Below, piece by piece: positions 1 to 8,181 of a stretch of DNA of 44,016 nucleotides. This DNA comes from Acidobacteriota bacterium. Its GTDB lineage: Bacteria; Acidobacteriota; Vicinamibacteria; Vicinamibacterales; UBA8438. The stretch is taken from contig JAPOYG010000224.1 of the NCBI GenBank assembly GCA_026706755.1, positions 1 to 44,016 on the forward strand, read 5' to 3'. The stretch's first letter is position 1. Each line of letters starts with the position of its first letter. Below the pieces are notes generated by a model. The model did no database searches. It was not told the origin of the DNA and worked only from the letters and a program-made list of their open reading frames with translations. The position numbers were made by a program, and so were the translations under genes.

Positions 1-489
1 CTCGACCTGCTTGAGGGCGTCGTCGATCAGCGCTTCGTTGTCTTCCCGGGTGATGTTCCGCTGGATGAGCTTGGTGGCGATCGCCAGCGAGACGTCGACC
101 GCTTCCCGCCGTACCTCCGCCAGGGCGCGGTCGCGTTCCAGTTGAATCTGCCGCTCGGCGTTGGCGACGAGGGACTGGGCCTCGGCCTGCGCTTCCTGCC
201 GCATCTGCTCGCGCAGGGTGGCCGCCGCGGAGCGTGTGTCGGAGAGGATGGTGTCGGCCTCGACGCGCGCCTGGCGCATCGTGGCCTCCGCGTTCTGCTG
301 GGCCTGCTCGAGCTGCCGCCGGGCCGCCTCGGCGTCGTCGAGCGATTTCCGAATCGTCGCCTGCCGGCTCTCGAGCGCGCCGAGCAGGGGCCGCCAGGCG
401 AACCTCGCCAGGAGCCCCAGCAGGATCAGGAACGTGAAGATGGTCCAGAAGAAGAGCCCCGGATCGAGTTGGACCAGAGGGTTGTCCAT
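1..489 (-). CDS. atpF: ATP synthase F0 subunit b (partial, runs off the window)
   Basis: Subunit b forms the peripheral stalk that ties the F1 head to the membrane sector of the ATP synthase. The frame opens at an ATG read from 489 and is still open at base 1, giving 163 codons, about the usual full length of 160-170, so only a few C-terminal residues may be missing. Residues about 9-28 form one hydrophobic membrane segment (LFFWTIFTFLILLGLLA). The rest is a charged, Ala/Glu/Arg-rich helix typical of the b-subunit dimerisation region. An AAGGA Shine-Dalgarno-like site lies 8 nt before the ATG. It is the fifth gene of the minus-strand ATP synthase block, 29 nt after atpE. Identification rests on context plus architecture and is secure. 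Confidence 0.93.
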   Translation of the reverse strand, partial: MDNPLVQLDPGLFFWTIFTFLILLGLLARFAWRPLLGALESRQATIRKSLDDAEAARRQLEQAQQNAEATMRQARVEADTILSDTRSAAATLREQMRQEAQAEAQSLVANAERQIQLERDRALAEVRREAVDVSLAIATKLIQRNITREDNEALIDDALKQVE

Positions 490-518
490 GGGCCGTGTCC
501 TTGGCGCGGGATGGGCGC

Positions 519-746
519 CTACGCGATGAAGAGGCTGACCAGCACGAACGCCTCGGCGACGATCGCCACCCCTTCGAGCAGGAACAGCGGCAGGTTGACG
601 GCCCCGGTGATCTGGCTGGTGGCGTTCGGTTGCCGCGCGATGCCTTCCGCGGCGGCCGCGGCCAGCTTGCCGATGCCGAGCCCTGCGCCGATGACGATCA
701 GTCCGAGCCCGAGCGACGCGCCGAAGATGTTCAGCGTACCTTCCAT
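519..746 (-). CDS. atpE: ATP synthase F0 subunit c
   Basis: The c subunit forms the rotor ring that carries protons through the membrane. The 75-residue protein is a helical hairpin: a Gly-rich first helix (residues 10-33), the conserved polar loop Arg38-Gln39-Pro40, and a second helix from about 50 to 75. The ion-binding carboxylate is Glu58 (in FLLEG), which aligns with Asp61 of the E. coli subunit when counted from the C-terminus. The residue aligned with the Na+ ligand Gln of Na+-type rings is Ile25, which points to proton use (inference by hand alignment). Unusually, a second glutamate, Glu65, lies seven residues further along the same helix. Gene position between atpB and atpF is canonical. 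Confidence 0.97.
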   Translation of the reverse strand: MEGTLNIFGASLGLGLIVIGAGLGIGKLAAAAAEGIARQPNATSQITGAVNLPLFLLEGVAIVAEAFVLVSLFIA

Positions 747-780
747 TCCGTAGCCTCCGTTTCCGTTCCGTCCCGGGTGT

Positions 781-1737
781 CTAGTGATGCACGTTGATGG
801 CCATCCCGATGAAGGTGGTGGTGAGCAGCGTGAAGACGTACGCCTGCACCAGGATGACGATGATCTCGAGCGCGTAGATGCCGACGGCCATGGGCACCGA
901 TACGACGAGCCCGATTCCGATCCCGGCCGCGGCGCTCTGGAACTGCTCCGCGAAGATCAGCACGAACGACAGGAGCGCGAGAATCGCGATGTGTCCGGCC
1001 GTCATGTTCGCCGCGAGACGCAGCGTCAAGGCGAACGGCCTGACGATCATGCCGATGAGCTCGATCGGGATCAGCAGGAAGTAGATCGGCCACGCCAGGC
1101 CGTGCGGCACCAGGTTCTTCCAGTGCTGGATGAACCCGTGCGCGGTCGTTCCGGCGACGATGATGGCGATGAACGTGATGACCGCGAGGCCGGCCGTGAC
1201 GTTGAAGTTGGCGGTGGCCGTCGCGCCGCCGTGCAGGAGCTGCTTCACGAACGAGTCCTCGCCCGTGTGCAGCACGTAGTGGTCGATCAGCCCGAGCACC
1301 TCGAACATCGGGATCAGGCCGACGAGGTTGGCCAACAGAATAAAGATGAAGAAGGTCAGGATGAGCGGCGCCCATCTCCTGGCGTAGCGCTCGCCGACGT
1401 TGGGGGCCACGATCGAATCGCGGATGAATTCGACCATGAACTCCAGGACGGTCATGAAGCGGCCCGGCACCAGCCGGTCCTGGCGCAGGTAGCGCCGCAC
1501 GGTGACCGTCACCAGCGTGAAGACCGTGGCCGCCACGAGCCACAGCATGAGCACGTGCTTGGTAATCGAGAAATCGATCCCGAGCAGCGGTGGGAGATGA
1601 ATCAGCGGGTGGTCGATGGGACTGTTCGCGATGTGCTCGACGATCATCTCCCCGGCATTGAACGGCCCGTCACCGTGGCCGCCGTGGCCGGCGTCGGCGG
1701 CGTGACCGGCCGCAGGCTCGCCGTGAGGTTGGGTCAT
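781..1737 (-). CDS. atpB: ATP synthase F0 subunit a
   Basis: Subunit a is the stator channel that passes protons to the c-ring. The 318-residue protein has several long hydrophobic segments from residue 60 onwards and the diagnostic segment LRLAANMTAGH, in which Arg240 is the essential arginine facing the c-ring carboxylate. The N-terminus (residues 1-25) is unusually rich in His and Gly, with six His before residue 22. A hydrophilic insert around residues 145-180 separates two membrane segments; similar longer a-subunits occur in Acidobacteriota and Bacteroidota (general knowledge). The gene follows the subunit I-like gene by 25 nt and precedes atpE by 34 nt on the same strand. Confidence 0.97.
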   Translation of the reverse strand: MTQPHGEPAAGHAADAGHGGHGDGPFNAGEMIVEHIANSPIDHPLIHLPPLLGIDFSITKHVLMLWLVAATVFTLVTVTVRRYLRQDRLVPGRFMTVLEFMVEFIRDSIVAPNVGERYARRWAPLILTFFIFILLANLVGLIPMFEVLGLIDHYVLHTGEDSFVKQLLHGGATATANFNVTAGLAVITFIAIIVAGTTAHGFIQHWKNLVPHGLAWPIYFLLIPIELIGMIVRPFALTLRLAANMTAGHIAILALLSFVLIFAEQFQSAAAGIGIGLVVSVPMAVGIYALEIIVILVQAYVFTLLTTTFIGMAINVHH

Positions 1738-1762
1738 CTGCTCGTTGGCTCCTGACAGGCAA

Positions 1763-2110
1763 TCACGCGGCGGACAGCCGGCGCAGGTGTGCGGCCTCCA
1801 CGACGTGCAGCACCGCGAAGTAGGCGACGAAGCTCAGCAGGAACGGGGCGGCGTCGAGCGGCAGGCTCGTCATCGCCAGGACGATGTAGGCACCGAAGAG
1901 GACGAACTTCCCGGCGAAGAGTCGCACCATGACTCCGGTGAGCCGGGCGGGGTCCCGCCGATGGGTCCTCGCGATCGCCAGGTGGGTGCAAATCGCGGCG
2001 GCGAGCGGCGCGGCGAGGCCGAGCCATATCTCCAGGGCCGCGCCGGGCAGGGCGACGGCGACCAGCGCACCGGACGCGAGCGTCGCTCCGGCCAGCGTCA
2101 GTACCGTCAT
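1763..2110 (-). CDS. ATP synthase subunit I-like membrane protein
   Basis: This 115-residue, very hydrophobic protein has about four predicted membrane segments (roughly residues 3-22, 27-45, 62-82 and 86-106), with a basic cytoplasmic stretch (ARTHRRDPARL) in the middle. Length, topology and position between an AtpZ-like gene and atpB fit the AtpI/ATP synthase subunit I family, small proteins that help c-ring assembly or Mg2+ supply. Sequence identity within that family is low, so the call depends mainly on position. It ends 25 nt before atpB and starts 4 nt after the upstream gene, so the genes are surely cotranscribed. Confidence 0.75.
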   Translation of the reverse strand: MTVLTLAGATLASGALVAVALPGAALEIWLGLAAPLAAAICTHLAIARTHRRDPARLTGVMVRLFAGKFVLFGAYIVLAMTSLPLDAAPFLLSFVAYFAVLHVVEAAHLRRLSAA

Positions 2111-2114
2111 CGGC

Positions 2115-2357
2115 TCAGCGTCTCCACATCACCATCGCAAGCTGATAGAACCCGACGATGAGCCCGAGGACCAGGCCGGCCAGCACCCCCCACGGCGCCG
2201 TCCCCTGCCAGCGGTCGACGAGGAGCCCGACGCCGCCCAGCAGAAGGACGGCGCCGATCAGCGAGTAGCTCGCCGTTGCGGCCGGTCCTGCTCTGCGGAT
2301 ATTCTCGTGCAGGGACTGCAGAGAACGCGCCAGGGACGTGTCCCGCTCATCGGGCAT
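2115..2357 (-). CDS. atpZ: AtpZ/AtpI family F0F1 accessory protein
   Basis: An 80-residue protein with a soluble N-terminus and two membrane helices, roughly residues 30-46 and 56-76, separated by the short segment [10 protein letters not shown]. This is the layout of the AtpZ family (putative F0F1-ATPase subunit, Ca2+/Mg2+ transporter-like), which typically opens ATP synthase operons. It is the first gene of the minus-strand block. The ATG is read from 2357. Nothing on this strand lies directly upstream, so transcription should begin between it and the divergent phzF-like gene. Function in this organism is inferred from position and family. Confidence 0.78.
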   Translation of the reverse strand: MPDERDTSLARSLQSLHENIRRAGPAATASYSLIGAVLLLGGVGLLVDRWQGTAPWGVLAGLVLGLIVGFYQLAMVMWRR

Positions 2358-2389
2358 GCCAACGCTGGCGCGCCCTGCGGGGCACGTTG

Positions 2390-2413
2390 GGAGTCTGTGC
2401 GGGCACGAACTCC
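2390..2413. repeat. Small palindrome in the atpZ/phzF intergenic region
   Basis: GGAGT (2390-2394) pairs with ACTCC (2409-2413), and GTGC (2397-2400) pairs with GCAC (2403-2406) inside it. The AACTCCT end resembles the arms of palindromes at 7216-7269 and 38611-38670. A further GACTCCTGGCC lies at 2438-2448. It sits in what would be the 5' leader of the ATP synthase operon, so it may be a repeat or an RNA element. Apart from this and a weak promoter guess, the 272 bases between atpZ and the phzF-like gene show nothing recognisable. Confidence 0.45.
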
Positions 2414-2504
2414 TTCATGGGTGCGTTCCGCGGTGCAGACTCCTGGCCGCCGCATCGCGGCCTACGCGCACGGTCGGCCGCTCCCCGAACCGAACAAACG
2501 GCCA

Positions 2505-2534
2505 ATGATAACAAAGCGCCTCCCGGCGAAGCAA
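2505..2534 (-). promoter_or_regulatory. Candidate promoter of the ATP synthase operon
   Basis: On the minus strand, TTGCTT (read from 2534) is followed after 18 nt by TATCAT (2510-2505), a five-of-six match to the -10 consensus. It would give a leader of roughly 140 nt before atpZ. The -35 match is weak, so this is only a candidate. Confidence 0.3.
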
Positions 2535-2629
2535 TCGACGGGCCTCGCGGCCGAGCGATCGAGCCCGTTGCGCCGCCAGCCGGCCGCATCGTCGCCGGTC
2601 GGTCCCGGCGTGGGGGCGCTGCCGTGGAC

Positions 2630-3420
2630 GTGAGGCTCGTCCAGGTGGACGCGTTCGCGCGCACACTCTTCGAGGGCAACCCCGCCGCCGTCTGCCTGCC
2701 GCCCGAGCCGGTCGACGCGAGCTGGATGCAGAACGTGGCCCGGGAGATGAACCTCTCCGAGACCGCCTTCCTCCTCCCGCGATCGCCCGGCGTGTACGGC
2801 CTGCGTTGGTTCACGCCGGCGGTAGAGGTCGACCTCTGCGGGCATGCCACGCTGGCCAGCGCCCACGTCCTGTGGGAGGAGGGCTCGCGGCGCGCGCTGC
2901 CGACCTGCGCTTCGAGACACGCTCCGGGGAGTTGCGCGCGGCGAGCCGCGACGACTGGATCGAGCTCGACTTCCCGGCCGAGCCGGCCGAGCCCGCCGAG
3001 CCCCCGCGCGGGCTCCTCGAAGCCCTGGCCGTGGAGGCGCGCTTCGTGGGCCGCAACCGGTTCGACTACCTGGTGGAGGTCGACTCCGAGGCGGAGCTGC
3101 GCGCGGTCGCGCCCGACATGGCCGCGCTGCGGCGCATCGGCGGCCGCGGGGTCATCGTCACGAGCCGGGCGGCGGGCGCCGCATACGACTTCGTCTCGCG
3201 ATTCTTCGCGCCCGCGGCCGGCATCGACGAGGATCCGGTCACCGGGTCGGCGCACTGCTGCCTCGGCCCGTACTGGCGGAGCCGGCTGGGGCGGAATCCG
3301 CTGACCGGCTACCAGGCTTCCGCCCGGGGCGGCGTCGTGCGGGTGCGCGTCGCCGGGGAGCGCGTGCAGATCGGCGGGCAGGCCGTGACGGTGTTCCGGA
3401 CGACGCTCACCACACCGTGA
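2630..3420 (+). pseudogene. PhzF-family epimerase/isomerase with a one-base frameshift
   Basis: PhzF-family proteins isomerise small acids such as trans-2,3-dihydro-3-hydroxyanthranilate; most members have unknown substrates. The first part (from GTG at 2630; an in-frame GTG also at 2624) encodes the N-terminal diaminopimelate epimerase-like fold with NLSETAFL, holding the catalytic Glu, and [15 protein letters not shown]. The second part continues in the next frame with RFETRSGEL, then [12 protein letters not shown], and ends at 3420. The break lies at about 2884-2885. Restoring one C there gives the expected [18 protein letters not shown] reading, so a single-base deletion or sequencing error explains it. 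Joined length, about 263 residues, is near normal for the family. The 3' end overlaps the convergent propeller gene by 14 nt. Confidence 0.82.
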
Positions 3421-4426
3421 ACTCGAAGCCGCCAGGGGCCACGAGCATCCGCCTGCGGTCGGGGAAGTAGAGGCTCGACGGCTGCAGGATGCCCGCCGCC
3501 CGAAGCCGCACCGTGCGGATCTTCTCGCCGTTCGGGTCGTAGACGAAGATCACCGGCACCGAGAGCGCGATCCAGAGATTGCCGGCGCGATCGACCGCGG
3601 CGGTCCGGACGGTCGGAGGAATGAACGGCAACGTGACGCCCCGGTCGCGCGCGCGGCGCGGCCACGTGGTCGGCATCGCGTTGATCGTCGCATCGAGGGC
3701 CGGACCCTCGACGTGCCGCTCGAACAGCAGCGTGCCGCGCGCATCGTACTTGCGGTACATCGGCACCCCGGTCTGGAAGACGAAGTAGTAGCTGCCGTCG
3801 TGCGCCAGGCGCGGGATTCCGCTGTTCAGCGCCAGGTGCACGTCCCGGTCGGACTCGTGCCCGGTGCGCCGGAGCGCCCCGAAGGTGTGAAACGGTTGTC
3901 CGCGAAGGCTGAAGCGGGTGACCAGCCCGCCGAGCTCCGGCTGGTTCATCAGGATCTCGCCGCCGGTGAACTCGAGCGTCCCGATGCCGCTCAGCACCGT
4001 GTCGTCGAGCGTCACCCGCGGCATCGCGCGCCCCGGCAGCGAGAAGCCGCCGACGCGGCGGCCGTCGAGGTTGAAGATCTGCACCCGCTCCCGGCCTTCG
4101 GGCGCGTCGGCGACGACGAAGTACCGTTCCGGCGTACGCCCGAGGTCGAAGGCGCTCGCGCCGAGGATGCGGCCTGGCTCGGGACCGATCTCCACGAGGA
4201 CCGCGGCCCGGTCGGCGCCGGGGTCGAGCCGGTGCACGCGGTGCCCGCGCCGGTCGAAGAGGAACCGCCGCCCGTCGGGGGTCTCCTGGAAGACCGCCGG
4301 CAGCCGCAGCTCGCCGACGATGTGGGGCGGCAGGCTGCGGGTCGGCTCGAGCGTCTCGACCCGCTGGCCCCATCCCGGGGCGGCGACGGCAAGCACGAGG
4401 AAGGCGGCGAGCGGGATGCGGGGCAC
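3407..4426 (-). CDS. Secreted beta-propeller (NHL/6-bladed type) protein of unknown function
   Basis: The 339-residue protein begins with a signal peptide (hydrophobic residues 5-16, likely cleavage before Gln21). The mature part is a series of beta-rich repeats of the kind seen in NHL or 6-bladed propellers, with blade-like pieces such as FLFDRRGHRVHRL, VQIFNLDGRRVGGF, YRKYDARGTLLF and AAVDRAGNLWIALSVPVIFVYDPNGEK quoted here in shorter form: AVDRAGNLWIAL and FVYDPNGEKI. No catalytic motif is recognisable. Such exported propellers are abundant in Acidobacteriota. The gene lies 30 nt after the E1 gene on the same strand and may be cotranscribed, though no functional link is evident. The substrate or partner is unknown. 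Confidence 0.8.
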   Translation of the reverse strand: MPRIPLAAFLVLAVAAPGWGQRVETLEPTRSLPPHIVGELRLPAVFQETPDGRRFLFDRRGHRVHRLDPGADRAAVLVEIGPEPGRILGASAFDLGRTPERYFVVADAPEGRERVQIFNLDGRRVGGFSLPGRAMPRVTLDDTVLSGIGTLEFTGGEILMNQPELGGLVTRFSLRGQPFHTFGALRRTGHESDRDVHLALNSGIPRLAHDGSYYFVFQTGVPMYRKYDARGTLLFERHVEGPALDATINAMPTTWPRRARDRGVTLPFIPPTVRTAAVDRAGNLWIALSVPVIFVYDPNGEKIRTVRLRAAGILQPSSLYFPDRRRMLVAPGGFEFTVW

Positions 4427-4456
4427 TGGAAGCTCGCTGCGCGCCGGCGGCGCGGC

Positions 4457-6601
4457 CTAGTACCGCGCGACCTCGCGGACGACCTCGAGGATGTCGGCCG
4501 ACTGGGGCAGGATCGCCTCCTCGAGGACGGGGCTGTAGGCGACCGGACAGTCCAGCGCGGCCACGCGCTTCACCGGCGCGTCGAGGTGCTCGAACAGCTC
4601 GTCCGCGATCCGGGCCGCGATCTCCGCGCCGAATCCGCACGTCAACTGGTCCTCGTGGGCGACGACCACGCGGTTGGTGGTCCGCACGGCCTGCTCGATG
4701 CCGTCCCAGTCGCAGGGCGCGATCGTGCGCAGGTCGACGACCATCACGTCGATGCCGTCCTCCCGCGCCCGCTCGGCCGCCAGCAGCGAGCGCTGCACCA
4801 GCGCTCCCCAGGTGAGGACGACGACGTCACGGCCCGGCCGCCGGACGACGGAGCGCGCGAACGGCAGCGTGTAGTCGGCACCCGGGTAGGGGGCCTTGTT
4901 GTACGTCTGCCGGTAGAGGTGCTTGTGCTCGAGGAAGAGGACCGGGTCGTCGCAGCGGATCGCCGTGCGCAGCAGCCCCGCCGCGTCGCCGGCGTCGGAC
5001 GGGAACGCGATCCGGAGCCCGGGGCAGTGGGCGAAGATGCTCTCGCCCGACTGGCTGTGGTAGAGCGAGCCGCCGCGCAGGTAGCCGCCGATCGGCGCGC
5101 GAATCACGACCGGGCACGAGAACGCGTTGTTCGACCGGTACCGCAGCATCGTCAGCTCGTCGCGGATCTGCATCATCGCCGGCCAGATGTAGTCGAAGAA
5201 CTGGATCTCGACCACCGGCTTCAGGCCGCGCACCGCCATGCCGATCGCCCGTCCGACGATGTTGGCCTCCGCGAGCGGGGAGTTGAAGCAGCGCTCGCGC
5301 CCGTAGGTGCGCTGCAGGCCCAGCGTCGCCTTGAACACGCCGCCCTTGCCGGCGACCTCGCCCAGCAGCTCGGCCCGGCTTGCGTCCGCCACGTCCTCGC
5401 CGAACACGATGACGCGCGGGTCGCGCGCCATCTCGTCCTTCAGCGTGCGGTTGATCGCCGCCACCATCGTGTCCGGCCGGCCCTCGGGGGCCGGCTCGGC
5501 CTCGAACTTCGCCGAGGCAGGGTCGACGGTGGGCGAGTAGACGTAGAGGGTGGCGCTCGCGGCATCCGGCTTCGGCGCCGCGAGGGCGAGATCGGTCGCC
5601 TCCCGAATCTCGCGGTCGACGCTCGCCGCGACCTCCTCGAGGTCGGATGCCGTCGCGAGCCCGCCGACCGTCAGGAAGTCCGCGAATCGCCGCAGGGGAT
5701 CCCGCGCCGCCTCCATGCTGCGCTCCGCGGCGCTCTTGTAGTGGCGCTCGTCGTCCGACATGGAGTGCGAGTACGGCCGCGTCACGTGCGCCCGGACCAG
5801 CACGGGCCCGGAGCGCGCGCGGGCATGCGCCACGGCTTCCGTCATGGCGCGGAAGCTCGCCATTCCGTCCGTGCCGTCGACGCGGATCACCTTCAGGCCC
5901 GGGAACGATTCGACGAGCCGCGCGACATCGCCGCCCGGCGTCTGCACCTCGACGGGCACGGATATCGCATAGCCGTTGTCCTCGACGAGGTAGATGACGG
6001 GGGCCTGCCCCGTGCAGGCGGTGTTGAGCGACTCCCAGAACTCGCCGCCGCTGGTCTGGCCGTCACCGAGGGTGACGAGCACGACCTCGTCGGCCTGGGC
6101 CGGGACGTCGGGGGCGAGTTCCGGTACGCCCTCGCGCAGGCGGCCGGCCTCGGCGGCCCCCACGGCGTGCAGGCACTGCGTGGTGCAGGCGCTCGAGGGG
6201 GAGACGATGCGGAGACGGGTAGAGCTCCAGTGGGTCGGCATCTGGCGGCCGCCCGAATGCGGATCGTCGCGGGCGGCCACCGCGTTCAGCAGCATGTCGG
6301 TCGCCGTCACGCCGAGGGCCAGACAGAGCGCCCGGTCCCGATAGTACGGAAAGACCCAGTCGTGGCCCGGGCGCAGGGCCATGCCGGCCGCGACCTGAAT
6401 CGCCTCGTGCCCCGCGCCGCTGATCTGGAAGTAGCTCTGGCTCTGGTTCTTGAGCTGGATCTCCTTGTCGTCGAGCCGCCGCGAGAGCAGCATCGCGCGA
6501 TAGAAGGCGTGGAGCTGCTCCCGCGAGAGACCGGCCGTCCGAACCGCGAACGGCGACGGCGCACCGGTCGGCAGCCCGTTCGAGACCGTCGACGCCTTCA
6601 T
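4457..6601 (-). CDS. 2-oxoacid (branched-chain type) dehydrogenase E1, alpha and beta subunits fused
   Basis: This is the thiamine diphosphate-dependent decarboxylase of a 2-oxoacid dehydrogenase complex. Residues 1-350 are the alpha part: [16 protein letters not shown] near 61 and the cofactor motif [10 protein letters not shown] (179-188) with Asn193. Residues about 375-714 are the beta part, starting at [19 protein letters not shown] and including [27 protein letters not shown] and [11 protein letters not shown]. In most bacteria these are two genes; the single-chain form resembles the branched-chain (2-oxoisovalerate) E1 fusions seen in Acidobacteriota and Bacteroidota (general knowledge). 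An AAGGAT ribosome site precedes the ATG. E2 and E3 are not in the window. Exact substrate is inferred. Confidence 0.93.
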   Translation of the reverse strand: MKASTVSNGLPTGAPSPFAVRTAGLSREQLHAFYRAMLLSRRLDDKEIQLKNQSQSYFQISGAGHEAIQVAAGMALRPGHDWVFPYYRDRALCLALGVTATDMLLNAVAARDDPHSGGRQMPTHWSSTRLRIVSPSSACTTQCLHAVGAAEAGRLREGVPELAPDVPAQADEVVLVTLGDGQTSGGEFWESLNTACTGQAPVIYLVEDNGYAISVPVEVQTPGGDVARLVESFPGLKVIRVDGTDGMASFRAMTEAVAHARARSGPVLVRAHVTRPYSHSMSDDERHYKSAAERSMEAARDPLRRFADFLTVGGLATASDLEEVAASVDREIREATDLALAAPKPDAASATLYVYSPTVDPASAKFEAEPAPEGRPDTMVAAINRTLKDEMARDPRVIVFGEDVADASRAELLGEVAGKGGVFKATLGLQRTYGRERCFNSPLAEANIVGRAIGMAVRGLKPVVEIQFFDYIWPAMMQIRDELTMLRYRSNNAFSCPVVIRAPIGGYLRGGSLYHSQSGESIFAHCPGLRIAFPSDAGDAAGLLRTAIRCDDPVLFLEHKHLYRQTYNKAPYPGADYTLPFARSVVRRPGRDVVVLTWGALVQRSLLAAERAREDGIDVMVVDLRTIAPCDWDGIEQAVRTTNRVVVAHEDQLTCGFGAEIAARIADELFEHLDAPVKRVAALDCPVAYSPVLEEAILPQSADILEVVREVARY

Positions 6602-6672
6602 GGTGCAGGATCCTTGCGGTGGGCGGAACCGAACGCCGGCCTGCGCCTGACCACGCCACGCACAGCAAAACC

Positions 6673-6678
6673 ACTATA
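6673..6678 (-). promoter_or_regulatory. Candidate -10 box of the E1 gene
   Basis: On the minus strand TATAGT (6678-6673) lies about 70 nt before the E1 start codon, in an AT-rich island unusual for this sequence. No convincing -35 hexamer is visible. The 147-base gap between the divergent E1 and cupin genes holds nothing else recognisable. Confidence 0.4.
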
Positions 6679-6748
6679 TCATGACGCGACACGTTGGCCG
6701 ACCTTCCGTTCTCGCTCGTAAGTGCTTGCTTGTCAACAGATACAGCAG

Positions 6749-7174
6749 ATGGCCGAACCGACGGCCCAGCCGCCCATGCCACCGAGCGCCGCCGTCCATC
6801 GCTGGGACGGGATAGCAGTCGAGAAGGTCACCGAGATGATCTCCCGGAAGGTCGTGGCCGGCGGGCGGCAGATGCTGGCGCAGGTCTACCTGAAGCGCGG
6901 CGCCCACGTTCCGCTGCACCGCCACGCGAGCGAGCAGATGACCTACGTGCTGCAGGGCGCCCTGCGGTGCCGGGTCGGCCCGGACGAGATCGTCGTCCGC
7001 GCGGGCGAGGTGCTGCACATACCGTCCGGCCGGCCCCACCAGGCGGAGGCGCTCGAGGACACCTTCGAGATGGAGGTCTTCAGTCCCGTTCGGGACGACT
7101 GGCTCGACCTCGCCGGCGCGGAGCGGCCGGCTCCCGGGACGCCGTCGGGGTCGCCGCCGGCGGAACGGGAGTGA
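6749..7174 (+). CDS. Single-domain cupin protein
   Basis: A small beta-barrel cupin of 141 residues. Motif 1 is GAHVPLHRHASEQMTYVLQG (residues 51-70), giving metal ligands His57, His59 and Glu62. Motif 2 is GEVLHIPSGRPH, with His97 as the fourth ligand. Proteins of this size include dioxygenases, isomerases and small-molecule sensors, so no reaction can be assigned. The ATG at 6749 is chosen because the cupin fold begins soon after it; an in-frame GTG at 6722 would add nine residues. It is transcribed divergently from the E1 gene and converges on the rhomboid gene. Confidence 0.85.
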   Translation: MAEPTAQPPMPPSAAVHRWDGIAVEKVTEMISRKVVAGGRQMLAQVYLKRGAHVPLHRHASEQMTYVLQGALRCRVGPDEIVVRAGEVLHIPSGRPHQAEALEDTFEMEVFSPVRDDWLDLAGAERPAPGTPSGSPPAERE

Positions 7175-7215
7175 GCCGGCGATGCCCACCGGCATGCGCT
7201 TTCGCGGCGGGGGCT

Positions 7216-7269
7216 AGGAGCTTGCGCCGCAGAACGCCAACGAAAGTGCGTGCCGCGGCGCAAACTCCT
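7216..7269. terminator. Long inverted repeat between convergent genes (probable bidirectional terminator)
   Basis: Arms AGGAGCTTGCGCCGC (7216-7230) and GCGGCGCAAACTCCT (7255-7269) pair over 15 positions with one mismatch around a 24-base loop. It lies between the cupin gene and the convergent rhomboid gene. There is no T-tract, as often in very GC-rich genomes. The AAACTCCTGGGCC end is shared with the element near 38601-38684, so it may belong to a dispersed repeat family. Confidence 0.6.
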
Positions 7270-7337
7270 GGGCCGGTGGGGGCTGGGGCCGACCCGGAGC
7301 CTGCGACGGGTTGGCGGCGCTCGCGGCCGGTCGGGGA

Positions 7338-8117
7338 TCAGTGGATCCGGTCTTCGTGGTCCCGGCCGCCGCGGCCCGGGTAGACGTCGAACCGCTTCCG
7401 CAGCCGCTCCATCTTCCAGCGCAGGTAGCGGTACTTGATGTCGGCCATCACCCCGAGGCGGCCGAAACCGGACCGGGAGCTCGCGCCGCGCCGGTACCTC
7501 AGATAGAGGTAGCCGACCACCAGCCCGCCCAGGTGCGCGATGTGGGCGACGCCCCCGCTACGGGGGACGGAGAGGAACGCGATCGCCCCGATGATCATCA
7601 CGAAGTAGCGGGCCGGCACCGGGAACAGGAAGAACATCAGGACCGGCGCGTTCGGGTAGTACAGCGCGAACGCCACCAGCAGGCCGTAGATCGCGCCGGA
7701 GGCGCCGATGGTCACCCCGGCGTAGGTCGGCTCGGCGAACGCCGCCGGCAGCAGCCCGGCGGCGATCGTTGCGACGCCCGCCCCGACGCCGGTGATGAAG
7801 TAGTAGCGCAGGAAGAAGCGCGACCCCCAGATGCGCTCGAGCTGGGTGCCGAACATCCAGAGCACGAGCATGTTCAGCAGGATGTGGCCGATGCCCCCGT
7901 GCAGGAACATGTACGTGAACGGCTGCCACACCCACAGCCGCGTCAGGACCAGTTGCGGGGTCAGTCCGAAGAGGCTCGTGGCCCAGTAGAAGGCCGGCGG
8001 AACGAGCGTCGTGAGGAGAAAGACGCCGACGTTGGCCCACAGGAGCATGCGGACCGCCGGAGTCATCAGCCCCGGGCCGAACGCATAGTGGCCGCCACCG
8101 CCGTACACGGCTCGCAT
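7338..8117 (-). CDS. Rhomboid family intramembrane serine protease
   Basis: Rhomboids cleave membrane proteins inside the lipid bilayer. From the ATG at 8117 the protein is 259 residues with six or so membrane helices. The catalytic pair is visible: Ser140 in the GASG motif (TIGASGAIYG) and His195 in AHIAHLGG. The conserved HILLNMLVLWMFG segment (78-90) carries the family's helix 2 His-Asn features. The C-terminal 45 residues are basic and cytoplasmic, containing KYRYLRWKMERLRKRF. The start was set here because upstream codons would run into murJ. It follows murJ by 64 nt on the same strand. Substrates are unknown. Confidence 0.93.
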   Translation of the reverse strand: MRAVYGGGGHYAFGPGLMTPAVRMLLWANVGVFLLTTLVPPAFYWATSLFGLTPQLVLTRLWVWQPFTYMFLHGGIGHILLNMLVLWMFGTQLERIWGSRFFLRYYFITGVGAGVATIAAGLLPAAFAEPTYAGVTIGASGAIYGLLVAFALYYPNAPVLMFFLFPVPARYFVMIIGAIAFLSVPRSGGVAHIAHLGGLVVGYLYLRYRRGASSRSGFGRLGVMADIKYRYLRWKMERLRKRFDVYPGRGGRDHEDRIH

Positions 8118-8181
8118 CGGCGTCCATCGTACATCACCGGTCCGGGCGGTGCGGCGGCGCAGGGTTGGGCGGAGGCGCCGC

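Noticed and set aside
2806-3420. Separate gene for the second half of the phzF-like protein
   Set aside because: It has no start signals and continues the PhzF fold exactly from the break point, so it is one frameshifted gene.
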